In this document: positions 33,275 through 45,194 of the stretch, piece after piece
Numbering within the stretch: the stretch's first letter is position 1
Layout of the letters: every line of letters starts with the position of its first letter
Assembly: GCA_964036295.1 (NCBI GenBank)
Contig: OZ038468.1
Span: 9,064,848-9,128,847 of the forward strand
Direction: 5' to 3'
DNA from: Plumapathes pennacea
Lineage: Eukaryota; Cnidaria; Anthozoa; Antipatharia; Myriopathidae
DNA: 64,000 nucleotides
Notes under the pieces: generated by a model
The model's input: only the letters and a program-made list of their open reading frames with translations
What the model was told of the DNA's origin: nothing
Databases searched by the model: none
Position numbers and translations under genes: made by a program

Positions 33275-33489
33275 ATGTGGCGTGCTCTTAAAAGTGGTTA
33301 TGGATATTTTCCAAGAGGTAGGGAAGGATATAGGACCATTTGGAGGAAAAGAAATATTTCGAAAATTTTTTCCCAAAGTCTCCAAAACCGAGGATGTGTC
33401 GAAAGGGGACCACTGAAGCTTTTGGCACTTCCCTTTGGACAACACCGAGGACAAATTTTTTTCCAAAGTCTTTCTTTTATACCCTAGTC
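33275..33489 (+). repeat. d/e chimeric monomer with breakpoint in the core dyad
   Basis: The left half is d-type (GGAGGAAAAGAAATATTTCGAAAA). The right half is e/h-type (TTTTCCCAAAGTCTCC, GTGTCGAAAG, CTGAAGCTT). The switch happens inside the dyad, leaving mismatched arms CGAAAA and TTTTCC. The same chimera (with ACAAATATTTCG) is present at 39429-39643 and in its duplicate at 58234-58448. Confidence 0.85.
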
Positions 33490-33706
33490 ATGTGGCGTGC
33501 TCTTGAAAGTGGTTATGGATATTTTCCAAGAGGTAGGGAAGGATAAAGGACCATTTCGAGAAAAAGAAAACTTTTGGAAAATTTTTTCCCAAAGTCTCCA
33601 AAACCGAGGATGTGTCGAAAGGGGACCACTGAAGCTTTTGGCACTTCCCTTTGGACAACACCGACAACAAATTTTTTTTCCAAAGTCTTTCTTTTATACC
33701 CTTGTC

Positions 33707-35994
33707 ATGTGGCGTGCTCTAAAAGCTGGTTACGGACATTTTCCAACAGGTAGGGAAGGATATAGGACCATTTGGAGAAAAAAAAAATTTTTGGAAAATT
33801 TTTTCCCAAAGGGGACCACTGCAGCTTTTGGCACTTCCCTTTGGACAGCACCGAGGACAAATTTTTTTTCCAAAGTCTTTCTTTTATACCTTAGTGATGT
33901 GGCGTGCTCTTAAAAGTGGTTACGGACATTTTCCAAGAGGTAGGGAAGGATATAGGACCATTTGGAGAAAAAAAAATTTTTTGGAAAATTTTTTTCCAAA
34001 GGGGACTACTGCAGCTTTTTGCACTTCCCTTTGGACAGCACCGAGGACAAATTTTTTTTCCAAAGTCTTTCTTTTATACCCTAGTCATGTGGCGTGCTCT
34101 AAAAAGTGGTTATGGATATTTTCCAAGAGGTAGGGAAGGATATAGGACCATTTGGAGAAAAAAAAAAGTTTTTGGAAAATTTTTTTCCCAAAGGTGACCA
34201 CTGCAGCTTTTGGCACTTTCCTTTGGACAGCACCGAGGACAAATTTTTTTTCCAAAGTCTTTCTTTTATACCCTAGTCATGGGGCGCGCTCTTAAAAGTG
34301 GTTACGGACATTTTCCAAGAGGTAGGGAAGGATATAGGACCATTTGGAGAAAAAGAACATTTTTGGGAAAATTTTTTCCCAAAGGGGACCACTGCAGCTT
34401 TTCGCACTTCCCTTTGGACAGCACCGAGATCAAATTTTTTTTCCAAAGTCTTTCTTTTATACCCTAGTCATGTGGCGTGCTCTTAAAAGTGGTTACGGAC
34501 ATTTTCCAAGAGGTAGGGAAGGATATAGGACCATTTGGAGAAAAAAAAATTTTTTGGAAAATTTTTTCCCAAAGGTGACCACTGCAGCTTTTGGCACTTT
34601 CCTTTGGACAGCACCGAGGACAAATTTTTTTTCCAAAGTCTTTCTTTTATTCCCTAGTCATGTGGCGTGCTCTTAAAAGTGGTTATGGATATTTTCCAAG
34701 AGGTAGGGAAGGATATAGGACCATTTGGAGAAAAAAAAAATTTTTTGGAAAATTTTTTCCGAAAGGGTACCACTGCAGCTTTTGCCACTTCCCTTTGGAC
34801 AGCACCGAGATCAAATTTTTTTTCCAAAGTCTTTCTTTTATACCCTAGTCATGTGGCGTGCTCTTAAAAGTGGTTATGGATATTTTCCAAGAGGTAGGGA
34901 AGGATATAGGACCATTTGGAGAAAAAAAAATTTTTTTGCAAAAATTTTTTCCCAAAGGGGACCACTGCAGCTTTTGGCACTTCCCTTTGGACAGCACCGA
35001 GATCAAATTTTTTTTCCAAAGTCTTTCTTTTATACCCTAGTCATGTGGCGTGCTCTTAAAAGTGGTTACGGACATTTTCCAAGAGGTAGGGAAGGATAAA
35101 GGACCATTTGGAGAAAAAAAAATTTTTTGGAAAATTTTTTCCCAAAGAAGACCACTGCAGCTTTTGGCACTTTCCTTTGGACAGCACCGAGGACAAATTT
35201 TTTTTCCAAAGTCTTTCTTTTATACCCTAGTCATGTGGCGTGCTCTTAAAAGTGGTTATGGATATTTTCCAAGAGGTAGGGAAGGATATAGGACCATTTG
35301 GAGAAAAAAAAAATTTTTTGGAAAATTTTTTCCCAAAGGGTACCACTGCAGCTTTTGGCACTTCCCTTTGGACAGCACCGAGATCAAATTTTTTTTCCAA
35401 AGTCTTTCTTTTATACCCTAGTCATGTGGCGTGCTCTTAAAAGTGGTTATGGATATTTTCCAAGAGGTAGGGAAGGATATAGGACCATTTGGAGAAAAAA
35501 AAAATTTTTTGGAAAATTTTTTCCCAAAGGGGACCACTGCAGCTTTTGGCACTTCCCTTTGGACAGCACCGAGATCAAATTTTTTTTCCAAAGTCTTTCT
35601 TTTATACCCTAGTCATGTGGCGTGCTCTTAAAAGTGGTTACGGACATTTTCCAAGAGCTAGGGAAGGATTTAGGACCATTTGGAGAAAAAAAAAATTTTT
35701 GGAAAATTTTTTCCCAAAGGGGACCACTGCAGCTTTTGGCACTTCCCTTTGGACAGCACCCAGGACAAGTTTTTTTTCCAAAGTCTTTCTTTTATACCCT
35801 AGTCATGTGGCGTGCTCTTAAAAGTGGTTATGGATATTTTCCAAGAGGTAGGGAAGGATATGGGACCATTTGGAGAAAAAAAAATTTTTTGGAAAATTTT
35901 TTCCCAAAGGGGACCACTGCAGCTTTTGGCACTTCCCTTTGGACAGCACCGAGGACAAATTTTTTTTCCAAAGTCTTTCTTTTACACCCAAGTC
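33707..35994 (+). repeat. Run of twelve consecutive short monomers
   Basis: Anchor spacings are 190, 190, 192, 191, 190, 191, 192, 190, 191, 191, 190 and 190. Most carry CACCGAGATCAAA or CACTTTCCTTTGG, with GGTGACCACTG and GGTACCACTG variants. Monomers alternate between GGTTATGGATA and GGTTACGGACA starts without a strict period. The unit at 34279 has the unusual anchor ATGGGGCGCGCTC. With 23667-25380 this is the longest part lacking the 27-bp block. Confidence 0.85.
34279..34469 (+). repeat. Variant-anchor short monomer, family member 1
   Basis: It has ATGGGGCGCGCTC instead of ATGTGGCGTGCTC and AAAAAGAACATTTTTGGG at the core, plus CTTTTCGCACTT. Sister copies at 38857-39047 (offset 4,578) and 57662-57852 carry TTATGGGGCACGCTC and CTTTTCGCAGTT. 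The three following monomers also correspond at offset 4,578. Confidence 0.83.
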
Positions 35995-36211
35995 ATGTGG
36001 CGTGCTCTTAAAAGTGGTTATGGATATTTTCCAAGAGGTAGGGAAGGATAAAGGACCATTTCGAGAAAAAGAAAATTTTTGGAAAATTTTTTCCCAAAGT
36101 CTCCAAAACCGAGGATGTGTCGAAAGGGGACCACTGAAGCTTTTGGCACTTCCCTTTGGACAACACCGAGGACAAATTTTTTTTCCAAAGTCTTTCTTTT
36201 ATAACCTAGGC

Positions 36212-36492
36212 ATGTGGCGTGCTCTTAAAACTGGTTACAGACATTTTCCAAGAGGTAGGGAAGGATATAGGACCATTTGGAGAAAAAAAAAATTTTTGGA
36301 AAATTTTTTCCCAAAGGGGACCACTGCAGCTTTTGACACTTCCCTTTTGACAGCACCGAGGACAAATTTTTTTTCCAAAGTCTCCAAAACCGAGGATGCG
36401 TCCAAAGGGGACCACCGCAGCTTTTGGCACCTCCCTTTGGACAGCACCGAGGACAAATTTTTTTTCCAAAGTCTTTCTTTTATACCCTAGTC
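36212..36492 (+). repeat. 281-bp monomer with 91-bp insertion (36381-36471)
   Basis: A short-class monomer enlarged by one 91-bp piece at 36381-36471, joined at CCAAAGTCT as at the other two loci and carrying the same ACCACCGCAGC. The parent lacks the 27-bp block, so only one block is present and the length is 281 rather than 308. CCCTTTTGACAGCACC is shared with 27361-27376. Confidence 0.88.
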
Positions 36493-36769
36493 ATGTGGCG
36501 TGCTCTTAAAAGTGGTTACGGACATTTTCCAAGAGGTAGGGAAGGATATAGGACCATTTGGAGAAAAAAAAATTTTTTGGAAAATTTTTTCCCAAAGGGG
36601 ACCACTGCAGCTTTTGGCACTTTCCTTTCGACAGCACCGAGGACAAATTTTTTTTCCAAAGTCTTTCTTTTATACCCTAGTCATGTGGCGTGCTCTTAAA
36701 AGTGGTTATGGATATTTTCCAAGAGGAAGGGAAGGATATAGGATCATTTGGAGAAAAAAAAAATTTTTT

Positions 36770-39700
36770 GGAAAATTTTTTCCCAAAGGGGACCACTGCA
36801 GCTTTTGGCACTTCCCTTTGGACAGCACCGAGATCAAATTTTTTTTCCAAAGTCTTTCTTTTATACCCTAGTCATGTGGCGTGCTCTTGAAAGTGGTTAC
36901 GGACATTTTCCAAGAGGTAGGGAAGGATATAGGACCATTTGGAGGAAAAAAAAATTTTTTGGAAAATTTTTTCCCAAAAGGGACCACTGCAGCTTTTGGC
37001 ACTTCCCTTTGGACAGCACCGAGATCAAATTTTTTTTCCAAAGTCTTTCTTTTATACCCTAGTCATGTGGCGTGCTTTTAAAAGTGGTTACGGACATTTT
37101 CCAAGAGGTAGGGAAGGATATAGGACCATTTGGAGGAAAAAAAAATTTTTGGAAAATTTTTTCCCAAAGGGGACCACTGCAGCTTTTGGCACTTCCCTTT
37201 GGACAGCACGCAGGACAAGTTTTTTTTCCAAAGTCTTTCTTTTATACCCTAGTCATGTGGCGTGCTCTTAAAAGTGGTTACGGACATTTTCCAAGAGGTA
37301 GGGAAGGATATAGGACCATTTGGAGAAAAAAAAAATTTTTTGGAAAATTTTTTCCCAAAGGGGACCACTGCAGCTTTTGGCACTTTCCCTTGGACAGCAC
37401 CGAGGACAAATTTTTTTTCCAAAGTCTTTCTTTTACACCCAAGTCATGTGGCGTGCTCTTAAAAGTGGTTATGGATATTTTCCAAGAGGTAGGGAAGGAT
37501 AAAGGACCATTTCGAGAAAAAGAAAATTTTTGGAAAATTTTTTCCCAAAGTCTCCAAAACCGAGGATGTGTCGAAAGGGGACCACTGAAGCTTTTGGCAC
37601 TTCCCTTTGGACAACACCGAGGACAAATTTTTTTTCCAAAGTCTTTCTTTTATACCCTAGTCATGTGGCGTGCTCTTAAAAGTGGTTACGGACATTTTCC
37701 AAGAGGTAGGGAAGGATATAGGACCATTTGGAGAAAAAAAAAATTTTTTGGAAAATTTTTTCCCAAAGGGGACCACTGCAGCTTTTGGTACTTTCCTTTG
37801 GACAGCACCGAGGACAAATTTTTTTCCAAAGTCTTTCTTTTCTACCCTAGTCATGTGGCGTGCTCTTAAAAGTGGTTACGGACATTTTCCAAGAAGTAGG
37901 GAAGGATATAGGACCATTTGGAGAAAAAAAAATTTTTTGGAAAATTTTTTCCCAAAGGGGACCACTGCAGCTTTTGGCACTTTTCTTTGGACAGCACCGA
38001 GGACAAATTTTTTTTCCAAAGTCTTTCTTTTATACCCTAGTCATGTGGCGTGCTCTTGAAAGTGGTTATGGATATTTTCCAAGAGGTAGGGAAGGATATA
38101 GGACCATTTGGAGAAAAAAAAATTTTTGGAAAATTTTTTTCCCAAAGCCTCCAAAACCGAGGATGCGTCCAAAGGGGACCACTGCAGCTTTTGGCACTTC
38201 CCTTTGCACAGCACCGAGGACAAATTTTTTTCCAAAGTCTTTCTTTTATACCCTAGTCATGTGGCGTGCTCTTAAAAGTGGTTACGGACATTTTCCAAGA
38301 GGTAGGGAAGGATATAGGACCATTTGGAGAAAAAAAAAATTTTTTGGAAAATTTTTTCCCAAAGGGGACCACTGCAGCTTTTGGCACTTTCCTTTGGACA
38401 GCACCGAGGACAAATTTTTTTTCCAAAGTCTTTCTTTTACACCCAAGTCATGTGGCGTGCTCTTAAAAGTGGTTATGGATATTTTCCAAGAGGTAGGGAA
38501 GGATAAAGGACCATTTCGAGAAAAAGAAAATTTTTGGAAAATTTTTTCCCAAAGTCTCCAAAACCGAGGATGTGTCGAAAGGGGACCACTGAAGCTTTTG
38601 GCACTTCCCTTTGGACAACACCGAGGACAAATTTTTTTTCCAAAGTCTTTCTTTTATACCCTAGTCATGTGGCGTGCTCTTAAAAGTGGTTACGGACATT
38701 TTCCAAGAGGTAGGGAAGGATATAGGAACATTTGGAGAAAAAAAAAATTTTTTGGAAAATTTTTTCCCAAAGGGGACCACTGCAGCTTTTGTCACTTTCC
38801 TTTGGACAGCACCGAGGACAAATTTTTTTCCAAAGTCTTTCTTTTATACCCTAGTTATGGGGCACGCTCTTAAAAGTGGTTACGGACATTTTCCAAGAGG
38901 TAGGGAAGGAAATAGGACCATTTGGAGAAAAAGAACATTTTTGGGAAAATTTTTTCCCAAAGGGGACCACTGCAGCTTTTCGCAGTTCCCTTTGGACAGC
39001 ACCGAGATCAAATTTTTTTTCCAAAGTCTTTCTTTTATACCCTAGTCATGTGGCGTGCTCTTAAAAGTGGTTACGGACATTTTCCAAGAGGTAGGGAAGG
39101 ATATAGGACCATTTGGAGAAAAAAAAATTTTTTGGAAAATTTTTTCCCAAAGGTGACCACTGCAGCTTTTGGCACTTTCCTTTGGACAGCACCGAGGACA
39201 AATTTTTTTTCCAAAGTCTTTCTTTTATACCCTAGTCATGTGGCGTGCTCTTAAAAGTGGTTATGGATATTTCCCAAGAGGTAGGGAAGGATATAGGACC
39301 ATTTGGAGAAAAAAAACATTTTTTGGAAAATTTTTTCCGAAAGGGTACCACTGCAGCTTTTGGCACTTCCCTTTGGACAGCACCGAGATCAAATTTTTTT
39401 TCCAAAGTCTTTCTTTTATACCCTAGTCATGTGGCGTGCTCTTAAAAGTGGTTATGGATATTTTCCAAGAGGTAGGGAAGGATATAGGACCATTTGGAGG
39501 AAAACAAATATTTCGAAAATTTTTTCCCAAAGTCTCCAAAACCGAGGATGTGTCGAAAGGGGACCACTGAAGCTTTTGGCACTTCCCTTTGGACAACACC
39601 GAGGACAAATTTTTTTCCAAAGTCTTTCTTTTATACCCTAGTCATGTGGCGTGCTCTTGAAAGTGGTTATGGATATTTTCCAAGAGGTAGGGAAGGATAT

Positions 39701-42700
39701 AGGACCATTTGGAGAAAAAAAAATATTTGGGAAAATTTTTTCCCAAAGCCTCCAAAACCGAGGATGTGTCCAAAGGGGACCACTGCAGCTTTTGACACTT
39801 CCCTTTGGACAGCACCGAAGACAAATTTTTTTTCCAAAGTCTTTCTTTTATACCCTAGTCATGTGGCGTGCTCTTAAAAGTGGTTACGGTCATTTTCCAA
39901 GAGGTAGGGAAGGATATAGGACCATTTGGAGAAAAAAAAAATTTTTTGGAAAATTTTTTCCCAAAGGGGACCACTGCAGCTTTTGGCACTTCCCTTTGGA
40001 CAGCACCGAGGACAAATTTTTTTTCCAAAGTCTTTCTTTTACACCCAAGTCATGTGGCGTGCTCTTAAAAGTGGTTATGGATATTTTCCAAGAGGTAGGG
40101 AAGGATAAAGGACCATTTCGAGAAAAAAAAAATTTTTGGAAAATTTTTTCCCAAAGTCTCCAAAACCGAGGATGTGTCGAAAAGGGACCACTGAAGCTTT
40201 TGGCACTTCCCTTTGGACAGCACCGAGGACAATTTTTTTTTCCAAAATCTTTCTTTTATAACCTAGGCATGTGGCGTGCTCTTAAAAGTGGTTACGGACA
40301 TTTTCCAAGAGGTAGGGAAGGATATAGGACCATTTAGAGAAAAAAAAAATTTTTTGGAAAATTTTTTCCCAAAGGGGACCACTGCAGCTTTTGGCACTTC
40401 CCTTTGGACAGCACCGAGGACAAATTTTTTTTCCAAAGTCTTTCTTTTACACCCAAGTCATGTGGCGTGCTCTTAAAAGTGGTTATGGATATTTTCCAAG
40501 AGGTAGGGAAGGATATAGGACCATTTGGAGAAAAAAAAAATTTTTGGAAAATTTTTTCCCAAAGTCTCCAAAACCGAGGATGTGTCGAAAGGGGACCACT
40601 GAAGCTTTTGGCACTTCCCTTTGGACAACACCGAGGACAAATTTTTTTTCCAAAGTCTTTCTTTTATAACCTAGGCATGTGGCGTGCTCTTAGAACTGGT
40701 TACAGACATTTTCCAAGAGGTAGGGAAGGATATAGGACCATTTGGAGAAAAAAAAAATTTTTTGGAAAATTTTTTCCCAAAGGGGACCACTGCAGCTTTT
40801 GGCACTTCCCTTTGGACAGCTCCGAGGACAAATTTTTTTTCCAAAGTCTTTCTTTTACACCCAAGTCATGTGGCGTGCTCTTAAAAGTGGTTATGGATAT
40901 TTTCCAAGAGGTAGGGAAGGATAAAGAACCATTTCGAGAAAAAAAAAATTTTTGGAAAATTTTTTCCCAAAGTCTCCAAAACCGAGGATGTGTCGAAAGG
41001 GGACCACTGAAGCTTTTGGCACTTCCCTTTGGACAACACCGAGGACAAATTTTTTTTCCAAAATCTTTCTTTTATAACCTAGGCATGTGGCGTGCTTTTA
41101 AAACTGGTTACAGACATTTTCCAAGAGGTAGGGAAGGATATAAGACCATTTGGAGAAAAAAAAATTTTTTGGAAAATTTTTTCCCAAAGGGGACCACTGC
41201 AGCTTTTGACACTTCCCTTTGGACAGCACCGAGGACAAATTTTTTTTCCAAAGTCTTTCTTTTATACCCTAGTCATGTGGCGTGCTCTCAAAAGTGGTTA
41301 CGGACATTTTCCAAGAAGTAGGGAAGGATATAGGACCATTTGGAGAAAAAAAAATTTTTTTGGAAAATTTTTTCCCAAAGGGGACCACTGCAGCTTTTGG
41401 CACTTCCCTTTGGACAGCACCGAATACAAATTTTTTTTCCAAAGTCTTTCTTTTATACCCTAGTCATGTGGCGTGTTCTTAAAAGTGGTTATGGATATTT
41501 TCCAAGAGGTAGGGAAGGATATAGGACCATTTGGAGAAAAAAAAATTTTTGGAAAATTTTTTCCCAAAGCCTCCAAAACCGAGGATGCGTCCAAAGGGGA
41601 CCACTGCAGCTTTTGGCACTTCCCTTTGCACAGCACCGAGGACAATTTTTTTTTCCAAAGTCTTTCTTTTACACCCAAGTCATATGGCGTGCTCTTAAAA
41701 GTGGTTATGGATATTTCCCAAGAGGTAGGGAAGGATAAAGGACCATTTGGAGAAAAAAAAAATTTTTGGAAAATTTTTTCCCAAAGTCTCAAAAACCGAG
41801 GATGTGTCCAAAGGGGACCACTGCAGCTTTTGACACTTCCCTTTGGACAGCACCGAGGACAAATTTTTTTTCCAAAGTCTTTCTTTTATACCCTAGTCAT
41901 GTGGCGTGCTCTTAAAAGTGGTTACGGACATTTTCCAAGAAGTAGGGAAGGATATAGGACCATTTGGAGAAAAAAAAATTTTTTGGAAAATTTTTTCCCA
42001 AAGGGGACCACTGCAGCTTTTGGCACTTTTCTTTGGACAGCACCGAGGACAAATTTTTTTTCCAAAGTCTTTCTTTTATACCCTAGTCATGTGGCGTGCT
42101 CTTGAAAGTGGTTATGGATATTTTCCAGAAGGTAGGGAAGGATATAGGACCATTTGGAGAAAAAAAAATTTTTGGAAAATTTTTTCCCAAAGCCACCAAA
42201 ACCGAGGATGCGTCCAAAGGGGACCACTGCAGCTTTTGGCACTTCCCTTTGCACAGCACCGAGGACAAATTTTTTTTCCAAAGTCTTTCTTTTACACCCA
42301 AGTCATGTGGCGTGCTCTTAAAAGTGGTTATGGATATTTCCCAAGAGGTAGGGAAGGATAAAGGACCATTTGGAGAAAAAAAAAATTTTTGGAAAATTTT
42401 TTCCCAAAGCCTCCAAAACCGAGGATGCGTCCAAAGGGGACCACTGCAGCTTTTGGCACTTCCCTTTGCACAGCACCGAGGACAAATTTTTTTTCCAAAG
42501 TCTTTCTTTTACACCCAAGTCATGTGGCGTGCTCTTAAAAGTGGTTATGGATATTTTCCAAGAGGTAGGGAAGGATAAAGGACCATTTCGAGAAAAAAAA
42601 AATTTTTCGAAAATTTTTTCCCAAAGTCTCCAAAACCGAGGATGTGTCGAAAGCGGACCACTGAAGCTTTTGGCACTTCCCTTTGGACAACACCGAGGAC

Positions 42701-45194
42701 AAATTTTTTTTCCAAAATCTTTCTTTTATAACCTAGGCATGTGGCGTGCTCTTAAAACTGGTTACAGACATTTTCCAAGAGGTAGGGAAGGATATAGGAC
42801 CATTTGAAGAAAAAAAAAATTTTTGGAAAATTTTTTCCCAAAGGGGACCACTGCAGCTTTTGGCACTTCCCTTAGGACAGCACCGAGGACTAATTTTTTT
42901 TCCAAAGTCTTTCTTTTATACCCTAGTCATGTGGCGTGCTCTCAAAAGTGGTTACGGACATTTTCCAAGAGGTAGGGAAGAATGTAGGACCATTTGGAGA
43001 AAAAAAAAATTTTTTTGGAAAATTTTTTCCCAAAGGGGACCACTGCAGCTTTTGGCACTTCCCTTTGGACAGCACCGAGGACAAATTTTTTTTCCAAAGT
43101 CTTTCTTTTATACCCTAGTCATGTGGCGTGCTCTTAAAAGTGGTTACGGACATTTTCCAAGAGGTAGGGAAGGATATAGGACCATTTGGAGAAAAAAAAA
43201 ATTTTTCGAAAATTTTTTCCCAAAGGGGACCACTGCAGCTTTTGGCACTTCCTTTTGGACAGCACCGAGGACAAATTTTTTTCCAAAGTCTTTCTTTTAT
43301 ACCCTAGTCATGTGGAGTTCTCTTAAAAGTGGTTATGGATATTTTCCAAGAGGTAGGGAAGGATATAGGACCATTTGGAGGAAAACAAATGTTTCGAAAA
43401 TTTTTTCGCAAAGCCTCCAAAACCGAGGATGCCTCCAAAGGGGACCACTGCAGCTTTTGGCACTTCCCTTTGGACAGCACCGAGGACAAATTTTTTTTCC
43501 AAAGTCTTTCTTTTACACCCAAGTCATGTGGCGTGCTCTTAAAAGTGGTTATGGATATTTTCCAAGAGGTAGGGAAGGATAAAGGACCATTTGGAGAAAA
43601 AAAAAATTTTTGGAAAATTTTTTCCCAAAGTCTCCAAAACCGAGGATGTGTCGAAAGGGGACCACTGAAGCTTTTGGCACTTCCCTTTGGACAACACCGA
43701 GGACAAATTTTTTTCCAAAGTCTTTCTTTTATACCCTAGTCATGTGGCGTGCTCTTGAAAGTGGTTATGGATATTTTCCAAGCGGTAGGGAAGGATATAG
43801 GACCATTTGGAGAAAAAAAAATTTTTGGGAAAATTTTTTCCCAAAGCCTCCAAAACCGAGGATGTGTCCAAAGGGGACCACTGCAGCTTTTGACACTTCC
43901 CTTTGGACAGCACCGAGGACAAATTTTTTTTCCAAAGTCTTTCTTTTATACCCTAGTCATGTGGCGTGCTCTTAAAAGTGGTTACGGTCATTTTCCAAGA
44001 GGTAGGGAAGGATATAGGACCATTTGGAGAAAAAAAAAATTTTTTGGAAAATTTTTTCCCAAAGGGGACCACTGCAGCTTTTCGCACTTCCCTTTGGACA
44101 GCACCGAGGACAAATTTTTTTTCCAAAGTCTTTCTTTTACACCCAAGTCATGTGGCGTGCTCTTAAAAGTGGTTATGGATATTTTCCAAGAGGTAGGGAA
44201 AGATAAAGGACCATTTCGAGAAAAAAAAAATTTTTGGAAAATTTTTTCCCAAAGTCTCCAAAACCGAGGATGTGTCGAAAGGGGACCACTGAAGCTTTTG
44301 GCACTTCCCTTTGGACAGCACCGAGGACAAATTTTTTTTCCAAAATCTTTCTTTTATAACCTAGGCATGTGGCGTGCTCTTAAAACTGGTTACAAACATT
44401 GTCCAAGAGGTAGGGAAGGATATAGGACCATTTGGAGAAAAAAAAAATTTTTTGAAAAATTTTTTCCCAAAGGGGACCACTGCAGCTTTTGACACTTCCC
44501 TTTGGACAGCTCCGAGGACAAATTTTTTTTCCAAAGTCTTTCTTTTATACCCTAGTCATGTGGTGTGCTCTTAAAAGTGGTTACGGACATTTTCCAAGAG
44601 GTAGGGAAGAATATAGGACCATTTGGAGAAAAAAAAAATTTTTTTGGAAAATTTTTTCCCAAAGGGGACCACTGCAGCTTTTGGCACTTCCCTTTGGACA
44701 GCACCGAGGACAAATTTTTTTTCCAAAGTCTTTCTTTTATACCCTAGTCATGTGGCGTGCTCTTAAAAGTGGTTACGGACATTTTCCAAGAGGTAGGGAA
44801 GGATATAGGACCATTTGGAGAAAAAAAAATTTTTGGAAAATCTTTTCCCAAAGGGGACCACTGCAGCTTTTGACACTTCCCTTTGGACAGCTCCGAGGAC
44901 AAATTTTTTTTCCAAAGTCTTTCTTTTATACCCTAGTCATGTGGCGTGCTCTTAAAAGTGGTTACGGACATTTTCCAAGAGGTAGGGAAGAATATAGGAC
45001 CATTTGGAGAAAAAAAAAATTTTTTTGGAAAATTTTTTCCCAAAGGGGACCACTGCAGCTTTTGGCACTTCCCTTTGGACAGCACCGAGGAGAAATTTTT
45101 TTTCAAAAGTTTTTCTTTTATACCCTAGTCATGTGGCGTGCTCTTAAAAGTGGTTACGGACATTTTCCAAGAGGTAGGGAAGGATATAGGACCA
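36770..45194 (+). repeat. Large duplicated segment, copy 1 (about 8.4 kb seen)
   Basis: This stretch recurs at 55576-64000. Every monomer anchor from 36881 to 45138 has a partner 18,805-18,806 bp downstream. I found two differences: A10 versus A9 near 37330/56135, and A9 versus A10 near 41350/60155. Rare states are all shared, for example AGCACGCAGGACAAG (37207), GGTACTTTCC (37788), TTCTACCC (37840), GTTATGGGGCACGC (38855), CACCGAATACAAA (41419) and GTGGAGTTCTC (43312). It contains mixed monomers to about 42.9 kb, then d, e'/h, i, j, e'', a, b, with the usual order partly restored. Confidence 0.93.
38857..39047 (+). repeat. Variant-anchor short monomer, family member 2
   Basis: It has GTTATGGGGCACGCTC in place of GTCATGTGGCGTGCTC and GGAAATAGGACC. 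It descends from the same ancestor as 34279-34469 and is copied again at 57662-57852 within the 18.8-kb duplication. Confidence 0.83.

Larger units (their letters stand above)
29664..33706 (+). repeat. Mixed block, 20 monomers, no fixed HOR
   Basis: It contains three consecutive long monomers (29664, 29881, 30098 anchors, 217 bp each apart), then e, m-like, f, b, k and n-like units, a g-d pair (32081-32485) and b-like units. The d-type monomer at 32270 has spacer CT in its dyad. The monomer at 32486 is atypical: one T is missing in GGATATTTCCAAG, and it has GGGAATTATAAAGGACCATATTCGAG. Recognisable HOR pieces are present but shuffled. Confidence 0.78.

Noticed and set aside
37320..37345. Single-A differences between the 18.8-kb copies as real divergence
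   Set aside because: They lie in A9-A10 runs, where sequencing and polishing errors are common. I do not use them as evidence of age.
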